64,000 nucleotides of DNA, taken from contig VWZL01001367.1 of assembly GCA_013396915.1 (NCBI GenBank), forward strand, positions 496,001-560,000, in the 5' to 3' direction. Origin of the DNA: Stercorarius parasiticus (taxonomy: Eukaryota > Chordata > Aves > Charadriiformes > Stercorariidae). Shown here piece after piece: positions 26,480 to 38,976 of the stretch. Each line of letters begins with the position of its first letter. Positions within the stretch are counted from its first letter, which is position 1. The notes beneath the pieces were generated by a model. The model was not told where the DNA came from. It did not search any database and saw only the letters and a list, made by a program, of their open reading frames with translations. Position numbers and translations under genes: made by a program.

Positions 26480-27070
26480 TAAAGTGTACTAAGCACATAA
26501 TGTGCTAATTTGCATCTAGATAATTTCATAAATTACTAGTGTTTATTTCTTTCATATTTAATATTATATTTGCTTACATTTGGAATAATAACAGTAAAAA
26601 TTGCTACATGCCACTTTTTTGGGTCATGAGAAAACTGTACCTTAAATTGCATTATTGGCTATGCACCATAAACATCTAATGCAGCATTCTCACTTTAAAT
26701 GTTCAGGTCTGTAAAGGGACATCTTGGCATTTCCACTTGTATAAAAATGCCATTGGTGGTTTATACTCCATGACATCCCTTCAATGCAATAGGAGATTTA
26801 TTTGGGTATCGCCTGTTAATACTACCCAGTCAAATACACATAAATTCCCTGTGCATTAATGAGAAAATAACACTCCACAAACCCTTTCTTTTTGAAAATT
26901 CTAAGCGTGCACAGTTTTCAAAGCATGATTATGCAATCATTTTTAAATAACCTGTATTTTACCTCCTCCAGGCTTCTCTGTTTCTAATTATAAAATATAC
27001 TTTGCATTTAAAACTACTGGTATGGTACATCCTCTGTTATCCCAAATGTTGTGTTCTTAGTCATCTCTTA
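26480..27070. promoter_or_regulatory. Candidate conserved non-coding / enhancer-like segment
   Basis: This stretch is free of recognisable repeats, AT-rich and unlike the surrounding low-complexity sequence. It contains an octamer, ATTTGCAT, at 26508-26515 (reverse complement of the POU-factor site ATGCAAAT). Just before it is a short perfect inverted repeat, AGCACA-TAA-TGTGCT, at 26492-26506. Homeodomain-type cores such as TAAATTA, ATTAATG and TAATTAT recur. Vertebrate gene deserts often hold such elements. Conservation cannot be seen from one sequence, so the call is by appearance. Confidence 0.2.
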
Positions 27071-29499
27071 ATAAAGAGTCCTGACAATAAATAATTTTAA
27101 CTTGATTTTACCAAAAAAAAAAAGTTTTAAGCATAAAGCTGTTTCCATTTCAGAAAAGTTTTTTTTTTTTGTTACAGAAAGTAGGTTGACTTATAAATAG
27201 CTTATCTGATACAAATTCAAAACTGGAAACATAGCAAAACGAACCCATCCTGATTCCTCTGAATGTCATGAATTCAGCTTGCAAGTAAGGTCCCAATCTG
27301 ACCTCCACACTTGTATTTCATTAGTAACTCTTCAAATAAGTGTTACGCATTTAAAACTGAAATAATAGAAGATACTAGTGAAGGGTGACATCCCTCAAAT
27401 TTCTCTTTAGCACTGTAATTCTGTCCAATATTGTCAGTTAAAAACTCCACAGTTCCTGTGCAACTGGTTGAATAGAGAAATACATCATAAATCCTGAAGA
27501 AGAGTTTAAATTTTTATAATCTCTCTGACATGATACCCAAATACAATCAAGGAAGACAAGTATGCCCTAAATGATTTTCTCCAGCAATAAGGACTGAACA
27601 AGAAAAAGCTATGCTCCAATTAAATGTATGACAACCTGGGATTATTAATAATTACACTTTGGCTCTGACACTAGCTCCTTTTTTCACCTGGTATAAGTCG
27701 ACCTGATGTCACTGTTCATTTCTTACTTCGGGAAAAAAAGAGTTAATGCCACTCTTGGGTTGATATACTATAAAAATTAGCTAATGTCTGCTGAGAAGCG
27801 TCACAACTATATGCAACATTCTCTTCTTAGTATTGAAATATGCATTGCATGAAGTTCTCAAAACATATTAAGGAGAAGTTCTCAAGCTTAGGTCAAAGTT
27901 ATTTGTCCTACTGTCTAGATGAAATACCGAATAAACCGATTTTGTGACACAAGAGCTGCGAATTATAAAATCAACTTCACGTAGCCACCAATGCGGATTA
28001 GCATAATACCAAATTACAACTGGTTACATCTACAATAGGGGTACGATCCGCTGCCAGTGCAGGTTTTCTAGCATATTTAAAGAACATTTTTGACTCTCTG
28101 TTGTTGCTGACATAACTCCTCTCTTACCTTTGTGGTACCACACTTCAGTTAAGCATGAGAATAATATCCCATATGAATTCTTTAAAGAAAAGGAGTAAAA
28201 CTCATTGCTGTAAAGTTTCGGTTCTTACATAACACACCAAAGAAAAAATATAGCATTATATGGCCCCAGATAGAGATATCTATCACCTTAATATCCAAAT
28301 ATCTTCATGACAACTGTCAAGAACTTTCCAAAACACCAGTCAGCTTGGAGATGCTTTAAGCAGATAGGAGACAGAGCAGCAGAACACGAGGCAGGCACAA
28401 ACATTGCTCCCTGCCCTGAAGTGAATGGCAAAAGTTAACCTGCTCTCACATTTGCCTAGACGTAACAAATAACTAAATAACTACAGCTCCTCCTGCCTCC
28501 TTGGGATCATATGGTTGATATCTGAAGCTGAAATGCAGAACTGCCATTTGTGGGCAGACCTGTCATTATGTATGCAACAGCGGGCTGTAGCAGATCCCTA
28601 CATAGGAATCAAATGAAAAATGGGATTAGGGTGTACTTAAAGCATAAACAGATGGTCATTCTGTTTAGCATGACCATTTTAATGTAAACCAGAGATATAC
28701 ACCATCTTCTACTATAACAACACAGAGAGGCTCATGCAGAACATTTTCTACACATGCACACTGCAGCTGAAAAGGATATGCAGGGTGCACATAAAGGGTT
28801 CTCTCTAGAAAGGAAAAACAACAGCAAATACAAACAGACATTTTAGAGCCTATATCTCACCCAGCAGGGTATGTTAATCTAATCTAGCCACACTCATAAG
28901 AATCTGATGCATATTCCAAAAATAAATTTCAGGTTTGTCACAGACAAATTAAAAATTCTATTTTAAAACTTTTAACCATTAAGTGCTTATCAAATAAATT
29001 TTAATGACAAACAGGCTTTAGCTGCATCCTATGACAACAAACAAACAGAGAAACTAGAAACTTTAGGCTTCCTCAAACTTCAACATTTGAAAAGCTGAAG
29101 ATAGAGCAATAAGGGATACAAGAAATAATGCTCAAGAAACAGCTCACACCATCTGATTTAATTGGGTTATAGCATTAAGTCGTGCCAAGAAAGGATTTCA
29201 AACTTTGCAGTCATTTTAACAGCTATGGATAGATAGTTTAAAAGGCCATCAAAGTGGAAGCTCATGATAAAATGAGTCATAGAACTGAAGCTGCCAAAAA
29301 ATGTGAAGGGCATACATAATAAGTACCTACTAGGGCTGCTTGGCTATTTGGTATGTACTGTACAATCGATTGTTGAATGCATCACTCTAGAAATGCAGAA
29401 CAGAAAGGATAAATAAAGCAGAATCCTTCAAAAGCTTTTGCCCGACTGCAGCTAATTGTTACAAAACTGTCTCAATGTTCGGCTTTGTTCTCTCCATTG

Positions 29500-29705
29500 C
29501 AGTGGTGGGATTGTCTGAGAGTTCATCCTATTTAATTGATTTTTTTCTTATGTGTCTTAGGATAATGCTTTAATTTGGTGAGCGTGAAAGGGGAAGTGGG
29601 GTTAATGGCCTACCAAAATATAATTGAGACACTAATAAATATTTTAGATGGGGTTGGTTAAGGAACTAGTAAAGTAAAATATATGGCCTATATTTAACCC
29701 CTGTG
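29500..29705. promoter_or_regulatory. Candidate conserved non-coding segment
   Basis: A repeat-free interval with TTTAATTTGG, GGGGTTAATGGCC, ATAATTGAG and ACTAATAAAT words, ending just before an 18-bp A run. The mixture of homeodomain-like cores with less AT-rich connecting sequence resembles vertebrate conserved non-coding elements. There is no open frame of note. Judged by appearance only. Confidence 0.17.
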
Positions 29706-29712
29706 TGATTTT

Positions 29713-29730
29713 AAAAAAAAAAAAAAAAAA
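29713..29730. repeat. A18 homopolymer
   Basis: Eighteen A in a row after GTGTGATTTT. I saw no SINE or processed pseudogene body upstream and no flanking direct repeat, so it is a simple homopolymer. Confidence 0.88.
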
Positions 29731-30116
29731 GTAACTGAAAAGGCTTCCCTCATGGACCAGAAATGGCATAAATTTGCCTTCCCACTAAGGGAAGACACAA
29801 TTTAGGGACCATTCTCTACTGTCTCAAGATACCTCCACGGTGCTAGGAGTTTGCCCGAGTAAAGCATGAAGGATCAAGTTTCTTTGCTTCATATTTAGTC
29901 CACGCTTATCTTTTTTTAAAGAAAATCTGTGTGTGCAGGATATTTGGTAGTGATCAAATGGGCATTGCTGAACTCTGTGACATTCCTTCAGTCAGCCCCT
30001 TCTCTGACTGGGCTCACAGCAGCAGGGAAGCCAAGACCAGCCACTTTCAGTAGCTGGTATGCGTTGCAATGGAGCTCCTCTCGCCACTTAGCAATAGTGA
30101 GTGCACACACACAAGC

Positions 30117-30206
30117 AATATGTAAATAAGAAATATTTAAGTATAAGAAATTTAAAATAATAAATTGAAAAAATAAAGAAATTTAAAATAAGAAATAATA
30201 CATTTA
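30117..30206. repeat. AT-rich degenerate tandem repeat
   Basis: AAGAAATTTAAAATAA-like words recur (AAGAAATTTAAAATAATAA, then AAGAAATTTAAAATAAG) within about 90 bp of nearly pure A/T with a few G. The unit is roughly 35 bp and has about two to three poor copies. Confidence 0.75.
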
Positions 30207-30839
30207 CGTGCCATGAGGAATTTTAACATGCTCAAGTTACCCAATATTCTTTTTAAAAACATTCCTCTGTCAGAACCTTACAAGAGACCTGGTTTAAAAA
30301 CAAAGCTGTGCAAAGTGCCGGAAACTTTAACTACCTGGGGTGGAAAGTGCCGGTGTGCAGCCCTGCCCCTGTTCTACCACCTTCTGGAGACAATTCAGTC
30401 CAGAGAGAAACATTTTTTTCTTTGACCTAGACATTTTCCTTAAATATACCAGAACTAGGTCTCATTCTCCTAAACAGTGAAAGTGCAAAATCCTGTCTTT
30501 AAACAATATGCCTTTTTTGTGATTTTGTGAGAACAAATGGGGTTAACTCTTTCCAGTTTGAATCAATGCTGGTAGCAGTTAACTGTAGCACAGTATCTGT
30601 TCTGAGGACGCAATTATTTAACTAATGAGGATGAGCTAAACTCTCTACCAAAAAGGATGAGAAAGAAAAGCCATGAGCAAGGAAACTGCCTGGAGAGGGG
30701 CTGGGCAAGCCCCAGCCTGTTGCTGTGCTCATGTGAGATGGCTTCTGAGGAAACGGTTATTTGACATTATCCCCTAGCAAGTGAGGGTAAAGGGAAAGGA
30801 AAGAGCAGCAATGTAGTCATACTCAATCATGACATCATC

Positions 30840-31260
30840 TAGCTGCAGGGGGAGGATGTCAGACAACAGCCGTCACCAGCTAGGAGATGGCCCGGGGGCT
30901 GACAGATGAGGTGTCAGAACAGGACCAGTGGTGAGACCGAGTTATTGACCGCTGGGTGACGGATGGCACAGCGTGGGTGGGACGAGGGCTGTGGCAAGCT
31001 GTGCTGCCCTCGCAACCACCATCAGCCATGGTCACCTGGGTGGCCCTGACTTGCAAAGCAGGTGAAGACCACAGTTGCACTATGAGAGGCCTGGGGGATG
31101 CTGCAGGTTCTTGAGCTCGGAGCGTGGGCGGAGGATGGTGCTCTTGGCTGATTGCAGCCACTGGTGTGGTCATGGCCAGGAAAGAGCTGCCATGACCAAT
31201 ACCAGCAGTGCGTCCAACTGAGGCCAGCTTCATCCCAAAACACACACACAGGGAAGTGTT
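30840..31260. other. G/C-richer patch without a recognised gene
   Basis: The base composition shifts to G/C-rich just upstream of LTR B. Overlapping open frames of 75-121 codons exist on the minus strand, and one of 108 codons on the plus strand. Open frames in several phases at once reflect low stop-codon density, not coding. A short CA run sits at about 31240-31250. I recognise no domain and no repeat family. Confidence 0.6.
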
Positions 31261-31414
31261 CCCTTATGAGGCACTTTTATAGATGCACGCAGACACACAG
31301 AGGTACGTCAGTCCCCTGTACACCCAAAGCAAGCTTCCTCTTCTCCCTGCACACAGGCACTCACTCTAGCAACCACTGCACCTTAGTATTCATGATTTAT
31401 GGATGGTTTGCACA

Positions 31415-31917
31415 TGTCTTGGTTTCAGCTGGGGTAGAGTTCATTTTCTTCCCAGTAGCTGCTGTGTTTTGGATTTAGTGTGAAAATAATGTTGATAACA
31501 GATATTGGTTTAGTTGTTGCTAAGTAAAGTCTATGTTAGGCCAAGGACTTTTTCAGCTTTCCATGGAAGCTGAGAAGGAGCATAGACAGGACAAACTGGC
31601 CAAAGGAATATTCCACAGCATAAACATCATGCTCAGTCTATAAATGGGGGTTGGTTGGGGGGCAGGAATCTGCGATCACTGCTCGGGGCAGGCTGGACAA
31701 TCGATCATCAGGTGGTGACAGCAATTTATTGCATTGCCTTACTTTGAATATTCTTTTACCGTTGTTATTATTTTCCTCTTCCTTTACTGTTCATTAAATT
31801 GTCTTTACGTCAACCCACAAGGTTTGGGTTTTTTTTATCCTTTTTCTCCCTACCCTACTAGGGGAGGGAGCAAATGGCTGTGAGGTCCTAGTTGCTGGCT
31901 GGGGTTAAACCACAACA
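31415..31917 (+). mobile_element. Solo LTR B of an avian endogenous retrovirus (ERVL-like)
   Basis: This solitary LTR of 503 bp begins TGTCTTGGTTTCAGCTGGGG and ends GGGTTAAACCACAACA. A perfect 5-bp target-site duplication, GCACA, flanks it at 31410-31414 and 31918-31922. A TATAAA box lies at 31639-31644 and an ATTAAA polyadenylation signal at 31793-31798, both consistent with plus orientation. A T-rich tract follows the polyadenylation signal, as in other avian LTRs of this kind. Nearly its whole length aligns by eye with LTR C on the opposite strand. Shared blocks include the segment around GTTGTTGCTAAGT, the block GGACTTTTTCAGCTT, the block AAATGGGGGTTGG, the block CATCAGGTGGTGA and the 3' end. 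No internal retroviral sequence remains. The intact duplication and terminal TG/CA mean the boundaries are exact. Confidence 0.9.
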
Positions 31918-34900
31918 GCACAACAGAGAAATCACTCCCTTAACCACCATTTCTTACTCACATGTAGGTGAGGTAAGTCATGAGGTACCTTTAGCCATCT
32001 TTTCCCAGATTAGCCAAGAATGCCTTCAATTTAAGAAGTACAATTCCAGCAAAGCCAAGCTGTTTCAGCACTGTGCTGGCCATGCTGCTCCCAGCCTTTC
32101 ATGAAGGGTGCATCCAAAACCTACCATGTTCAGAGGGTCTAAAAGAGCACTGCATGCAGAGCACTGTACAATTTAAGTCCCAGCACCTTAAGGTTCAGAG
32201 GCATCACATGTGGATCATCAAGGAAATTTTCTCTATTATTCATAGGCATCAAGGAACATCATGCTGTTACAGACAATGGCTTTCCAAAAATCACTGTGGC
32301 TTATGTAATTGAATTTGAACTGTTCATGTAAACAAAGAGGGGAGGAAGAAAGATATTTGGAGAAATGAAAGGAATGGATCAACCACAAGACCACAGCAAC
32401 TAAGTATTTCCCTTGATAGTTGGTGAGTTCAATGCAATTTAGATTATATTCAGTAAGTAAAACTTTGGCTTGTGGTGTTAATGGGCTCATAATAGCTTCC
32501 TGTGGGATATATATTACTTCCACTCTTCTTAAAAGTTGCTTTGATAACTTATTCATCATTTTGCCTTTTAAGAGTTACAACGCGTTTCTTAATACATTTA
32601 GTATGCAAGTCCTTCTGGAAAAAGGTTTTTGACCTTAGGTGATTTGAACTCTCATGATTTATTGTGCCAAAACTAAAGAGGGTAATTTCAAATGTACTGT
32701 TCAAAAAGATCTAGGAAAAGACGAAAGAAGAAATAAAAAGTCATCATTGACAGAGACTATAATCTCAGAATAATTTGGCTTTTGCTGACTGAGAATATTA
32801 TAATTTAACTACAAATAGAAAGTATAAAAATAGAGAGTGTAGATAAAGAATGCCATAATAGAAAGATATTGAGGTAATAAAAATAAGATGTATGCAAATA
32901 TTTTACAATCAGTTATGTAAATATTTGCTCTATGTTTAGTAATTCTGACATACAATTCATTTCAGAAAACATATGGCTTGAAAAAATTGCAACATTACTC
33001 AGAGAAAATGAAGGTCAGTGGAAAAGAAGTCAAGATAGATTATGAAAATAAGCAGCAAGCTTAGATTTACGCACAGTTAACACATATTGTGCGTTAATAT
33101 ATCGATCTATAAAATGTTTATAATTTTATCTATTGTATGACACTTTGAAAATGCCTCCAAATGCATGCACATAAATAAAACAAAAGCTTTTTAAAGAACA
33201 GTGAGACAGAGAGGGAGAGCCACCAAAACAACCCAAATCCCCAAAGCACAGGGGTATAAAGATAAGAGCCACTGTTTTACACTACACAAAACAAAGAAAT
33301 AAATAAAATAAGATACTTGATGGATAGGTAGGTAAAATTTAATTTAAAAGAAAACAAAGAACATCCACTTTTGGGCTTCCCCTTTGGGAATACTCTTACA
33401 GAACAACTTACAGACATTTGCTTCACAGCATTTAGCTAGGCACAGCGCCTTACCTGTGTGAAATATGAGATAACCTGTTCAGTAGGGAGAGAGACATAGG
33501 CTATCTCATGTGCAATAAAATGTTATAATTTATAACAGAAAAGCTGTTGTAACAGAAACACAGTGAATCATGACAGTTTACCCAGTGGTAATTATATTAC
33601 ACATTTCAAAAATAAGCCCCCAAAATATGTCAAACTTGTTGAACAAGCAGAAAAAACCCACTTATCTCAAAATAAGGGGATAGGATCTATCTACTGTATT
33701 ACCATCATTTCTTTCTGCATGCTGATATCATACTTTAAGTCTTATTCAGACTGCAAGCAACTAGTCACGGAGGGAGCAATACACAACTGTTTACTTAGGT
33801 TTGGTGAAAAAGCTCAGGGCAGCTTGTTAAAAACATTGACGACGCCTCCAACCTTAACATCTATCTTTCCCAGTGCTCTGTGAACAGAATAAAATGGGCC
33901 AGCAACGTTCTATATGAATATAGCTTCTGGAAAGTCAAATACGTAGAGCAAGCCTCACAGGTATCCCGGAATGAAACAAAACAGAAATACCTAAAATCAA
34001 CATCAAATTCCTGTTGCTATCAGCAATCATTGTCCAGATTTCGAGCGACGCAGTGCTTGAACCTACAGTCACTCATCTGACCTCACCCCTGGATAGGTGG
34101 GAGAAATACCACCTACTGTCTCTAGTGTGGAGTGCCTCCACAATTACACTAAGACTGCTAAACTAATGAAATTCATTCTTCTCCCCTGAAAATGGGAATG
34201 TATAATTCTCTCTAATAACCTTAACTCTAACATTCCTCTCCTGAAAAGGCTCAACAACAGGCTAGCAACAAAACCCAGCAAGATACACCAGCTCAGAGTT
34301 CTTGCTACTATCACCACCTTCAGAGGGAATTTCAGATTCTGGTGCTAATATTCTCAAGACAAAAAGATTCTTGCTGACATCACTGTTTTCCATAATTAAC
34401 TTAATGTTAAAAGACAAGACACTTGAACGTTGCAAATAGCGCTGTAAGATGGTTGGGGCTTTTAAGCTCTGAAACTCTCCTTGTGTATCTCATCCCACAT
34501 GGACAATTTCTATTTCTCAGTCAAAGAGGAAATACAGCGTTTGGCATAGGTTAACTTGTAATAAGATTGCAAAAGTTATCTGATTAAACGTCCTATAGAG
34601 TTTGACATCTATGATAGATTTCCACTGCTCTAAAAATTAAATTTCAGAACTTAGTTGTTCAAAGAACGGAAGGAAAGGATAGAGGAAAAAGGTCCCTGTC
34701 CCAAATACTTTATAGAAAGCTGTGCTTTCAACATCTTTGAAATTCTTGGTTCCACTGAAGACTATTCCTACACATTGCTGTGTTTGATTCTGAAGGCATT
34801 TTTTTGATCTGTACTTCGCAAATCTTTATCCCTACTGTAGTGTATAATCCATGCATTTAAATAGCCGAGTAAATCAATAATCTATTTTGTCCTACTAATT

Positions 34901-35019
34901 CACTAACAACATCAACATCACTAACACACTTTAGATACCTTACTGAACGCAACCATGTAATAAGGCATTTCTAGCTTTTTGACTCATTCTGACAAATATA
35001 TCCATAGATAGCCCGACAA

Positions 35020-35205
35020 AAACAATGGTTAATTACCAAGTATCATTTAATCTAGGAGTTTGAGGCTGCATTAAATTACCATTTTGCATATGGTTTATGG
35101 GAACATTTTTATAAAACTGAAGTGTGCCTGTTGCATGGTGTTTCATGTGCTGCTTATGGGAAGAATTAAGTTAAATTTTCCGTTACAGAAAATAGCAAAT
35201 ATTAT
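35020..35205. promoter_or_regulatory. Candidate conserved non-coding segment
   Basis: Contains GGTTAATTACC, TTAAATTACC, CATATGG (E-box) and ATTAAGTTAAA words in repeat-free sequence. The clustering of homeodomain cores suggests a possible enhancer but proves nothing without alignment to other species. Confidence 0.15.
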
Positions 35206-35929
35206 TTGTATGTGTGATACAAACTTTTAAATCCCAGTACTTTATGTCTACATAAGCCAAAAAACTTTTCAGCAACATTCAGTACAGACTCCTCCTCTGG
35301 CATATCATTTTATAGAATCCCACTCATATATGTATTAAGTTTATGGGCTCTGGAAATTCAAATTTTCAGACAGCATTTATTAATACCATGGAAGTATATA
35401 CGTAATTTTAAATATTGTTGCATATGTATAAATGTATACTGATCAGTGCATCAACACTGTTTTGGGCTTTCTTGGTGGTTTGATTTTTTGTTTCTGTTTT
35501 TTTTTGTGAAGCAATTTCTTCTCCTTGTTTTTATTCTTCTGGTTTGATCACTGGAGAGGGATCTATGCCGAGCTTTTATTTTGTTAGAATATCCACAAAA
35601 GGATCTTGCAAGGCAGACATTACACAGATATTAACACGGAGGTTGAACTTTCTCTCCTCTCCCTGCTGACAGAATTCTTATGGTGGGAAAAGATACAGTC
35701 CCTTAACCCTAGGCCAAGAAGTAGCAGAACTACTCAGAAGCAAAACCCCACACCACAATCCCAGCAAGACTGTTCCTGTCGCAAGGTACTGTGCTGTTGC
35801 TTGAGCAAATCCTCAAGGGCAGATTCATAACCCAGTACAGACCTTTTTTCTTCTTTCTGCCTTTCCAGAGCCCAGCAGGGGCTCTCCAGGCCCTCATTTG
35901 CATCCATCTCAAAACTTTTCTGCTTCACC

Positions 35930-36320
35930 TGTTACAACACCTTTCAAACATGCTTAACTAGATCAGTGCATAGTATTCGAGATGAGGTTTGGCTTTACCT
36001 CAGCTGAAAGAAGTTCAGCTGATACATCTATGTTTTTAACAGCTGCATCTTACAGCTGGCTCCTACCCAATATCTAATTAATTAATGCTCCAAGGCCCTT
36101 CTCTTCTGCTCCTTTGGCCTCCTCAACTGAAGAGTTCCTGGCTTATTGCTGAAATTCTTGTTTTTACTTAGTGCATCGGTTTGCACTTTGTACATTATAG
36201 ATCATTTGTTGCATTCCAGGCCTAAAGAACCACTTATCAATACGTGTCATTTGCACACTATTGTTGTCTTTCAAAATCTGTTAAAATGCGCTGCATACTC
36301 ATTTGGTTAGACCGAACTAT
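35930..36320 (-). mobile_element. Possible ancient CR1-like LINE fragment
   Basis: Several words occur in the order expected for the reverse complement of a divergent CR1 3' region. These are GTATTCGAGATGAGG (compare the common avian motif in which a TACTCGAGGTG-like word precedes GGCCTCACC), then CCAAGGCCCTTCTC, then a TTACTTAGTGCATCGG/TTTGCACTTTG block (compare motifs with AAGTG...TTTGCACTT). The spacing is roughly right but identity is low and the boundaries are guesses. It could also be chance similarity in C/T-rich DNA. Confidence 0.3.
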
Positions 36321-37699
36321 ATATAATTGCAACACCAAGACCACCTCCTAGCATCCCTGGGTCTTTCGCAATATCACACTTTAGTCTCTAGGGAGAGGGT
36401 ATCACCCAAATCCAGCTGCTGAAAGGAAAGTTATGCCCATTCCTCTGGGACACTGACATTCCCACACTCCAATGGCCTTCTGCAGCATGCGGCAGGGAGG
36501 AGAGGGAGTACTGGACCGAGTATTCATTTCCTTTCAATGAATACTCTATCCAATAACAAAGTGAATTAATTCTTCACTAAGGACCACATGTGGACCTAAT
36601 CTAAATCATCAAAAAATGTTTATATCACATCTGAGGCACACCAGAACTAAAAAGCACCCATGAGGTAAAAATAGTGGTTGCTTCAGTGTAGGAATGGGCT
36701 TTCATATGTATCACTAACATGGGATTTTTCTTAGGAGTATACTGAGACTGACTAGAAATAGATACTGGCGTTCTGAAACAGCGAATATGATGCCCTGTAC
36801 CAAACACCATTTGTCAGAACAATGTTTGTTTAGCTTTTCTAACCAACATTAGGATTGTGACAAATTCCTCAAAGATATGTTAGAGACCACGTGACCTAAA
36901 ATCTCATTTCTGTCTTCCTCAGAGTTCATCAAGCCTGAGGAAAACTCAGCATCTCTGTAGATAAAGTCCATGATTTCTCTCTATTGTTTTATTTCATGAC
37001 TCCAGTGCATCAGACATCAGTTGTGACATTTAACATGTAAGTGAAAAAAGAAAGCAAAAAGAATCAGTCAGAGTACGAGAGAAGGTTCACATCAATGGCT
37101 TGTTGTTCAGGCAAAGTTAAAAGCCCTTGAAAATACGACTCTTCAACTGCCCTATACTGCTCTTTCATAAACAGCACTCAGCAAGTGCTATGTTTTTTCA
37201 CTCTTCATAACACAGTGTGTAGATAATGTCATCACTGAAGTGTGATTGAAAAAGTGCAGTTTAAAAAAAAAGGTGTCTGAGCTAACAGTAGCTGACATGG
37301 TCATCCAGGTTTTTAAGCTTTCCATTCACCTCCATTTGTTATACTTTCACAGAGTGCTTGTTAACAAAATTTAGGGGGAAATAATTTTTCTTTTGTATAG
37401 TTTATTTTCTGACCTTGAAGTCATTTTCTGCTATATTATGTTCATGATACAGTCAAGAGCAAGGTAACCTGAAAAAGATCACCAAGTTATACATTGTCAT
37501 AGAGAAAAAAAAAAAGGCTGTTCCTGGTGACACCATTACATTTTTACATTTATGAGTCTTTCTCTTTCTGCACTCGCTTCTTTTCTCTTATTTTCCAGTG
37601 ACATTAACAATTTCCCTCTTGTCAAGTTTTTTTCATCTGCAGGTGCTACTTTCTCTCTCCAAAGTAAAGCAACTTCAAAGAAGTATTAATTTAGTTGTT

Positions 37700-37835
37700 C
37701 TCCTGCCATCTAGCATATCAGCAGTTTGAATGGTCTGAGTGAAAAGGTGAGTAAATGGTTAATAAATTAGCATGAGAGCTTAATGCAAATCCCCAACTTG
37801 CACATAAAGTCTGTTAGGGAGTTGCAAAGACTGTA
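37700..37835. promoter_or_regulatory. Candidate regulatory segment with octamer site
   Basis: A perfect ATGCAAAT octamer lies at 37783-37790, preceded by GGTTAATAAATTAGCATGAG and followed by a repeat-free stretch to TACATGTTG. The octamer is the POU-factor consensus. Its presence in otherwise unique sequence makes an enhancer plausible. Confidence 0.17.
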
Positions 37836-38593
37836 CATGTTGTTTCCTGTACATGAAGTAGAGCTAACAGAAGAAGAAAACTTCAATTCTGCTGCATGGG
37901 AAAACAAAAGATGTTTAAATTTCTTTGCTTTGTTCTAAATGAAATGCAAACTGTTATTTGAAGCTTCTCATAAAAATTGCAAGAGTCAAAATAGTCAATA
38001 GCCAGATTTGCTTCGTTTATGCATTTGAATCCAACTCTCCTACATTCAAACTGAATCATCAACTTACATGCTTTGTACCCTTCTCCACATTCCGGCCTTC
38101 ATCTTTCCTAACATTAGATATGTTCCAGGTTAAACCTTTGTTTTGATCCGTCATATGTATTCTGACTTTAAAAGTTTAGCAGAATACATTCTACCTTATA
38201 GAGATAATATCGCCTCCCTTGCAACAAAGAAAAAGTTGTGGGAATTTTATATTAAAGACGGCGAGCTGTACACATACTACAGTAGTGAGAATGTGGGGAC
38301 ATATAAATCCAGCCTTGCTCACTGTGTCTGTATTTTCAGAAGGTTTTAAATTTCATTAGGCCAATTAAGTAGTTAAGTGTGTACAAATACGTACTGTCCC
38401 TGACAAGGAATTACTGGTAGCATCATACTAAACCAGAGTAGTCTCCGATGTTTTCACAGGCTGAAGCAGCCAACATTCCTCCTGCCTCAGAAACATCCAA
38501 CTCTGCTGGTACAGACAAAAGACAGCATTTTGTGTAGTTTACTAATTCGTCATATAGACACCCGTATTCTTCCAAACATCAGGTTTGTAACTT

Positions 38594-38602
38594 CCCCCCC
38601 CC
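38594..38602. repeat. C9 homopolymer
   Basis: Nine C in a row, an unusual feature in this AT-rich context and a likely sequencing length uncertainty. Confidence 0.8.
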
Positions 38603-38909
38603 AACTTTCAGTGACAAAAAGAAATGAATACAGCAAGTTACCTTTTTACATGTCCTCTCAATGTCTCAATTCTCTGTAATGCTCCACAGGCATGAGCCAT
38701 GATCCTGTGTCTTTTACCTTGTTAAATACTGACAGATTCCTGTAGGGTAATAGCAGAGAGACTATTCTGTGGAAAATCCTATTTGTCTCTCAGTTAATTG
38801 TGATCCTCATTCCTCAATGCTATCTAATAGCTCATATTCACCTCATCCTACAAATTCAAAGTGCATATATAGCTTTTTCACTAGGATATTAGCACCCTCT
38901 TTGCTCTAC

Positions 38910-38976
38910 AAAAAAAAAAAAAAACCCAGACATTTTTCAATTGTGATTGCAGTTTTGGTTTGTTTTTTTTTTTTTT
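38910..38976. repeat. A15 and T14 runs facing each other
   Basis: Fifteen A at 38910-38924 and fourteen T at 38963-38976, separated by 38 bp, form a potential A/T stem-loop. The overlapping 156-codon plus-strand open frame encodes K and F runs from these tracts and is judged spurious. Confidence 0.8.

Larger units (their letters stand above)
20553..31409. other. Unique AT-rich sequence, no gene seen
   Basis: Contains the microsatellite at 21.4 kb, the minisatellite at 22.5 kb, the purine tract at 25.4 kb, candidate conserved segments at 26.5-27.1 and 29.5-29.7 kb, and the G/C-richer patch at 30.84 kb. Open frames of 114-138 codons near 21.5 and 25.2-25.9 kb have no recognised domain, and those at 25.3 kb cross the purine tract. 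From 26060 to 29900 there is no open frame of 60 codons, the longest such gap in the window. Confidence 0.7.

Noticed and set aside
29713..29730. Poly(A) tail of a processed pseudogene or SINE
   Set aside because: No coding remnant, SINE body or flanking direct repeats were found upstream.
11828..31409. LTRs A and B as the two ends of one 20-kb provirus
   Set aside because: Each has its own, different 5-bp target duplication, they are clearly divergent from each other, and no retroviral coding sequence lies between them.
30880..31478. Overlapping frames of 75-121 codons upstream of and into LTR B
   Set aside because: Explained by local G/C-rich composition; the plus-strand frame runs into the LTR.
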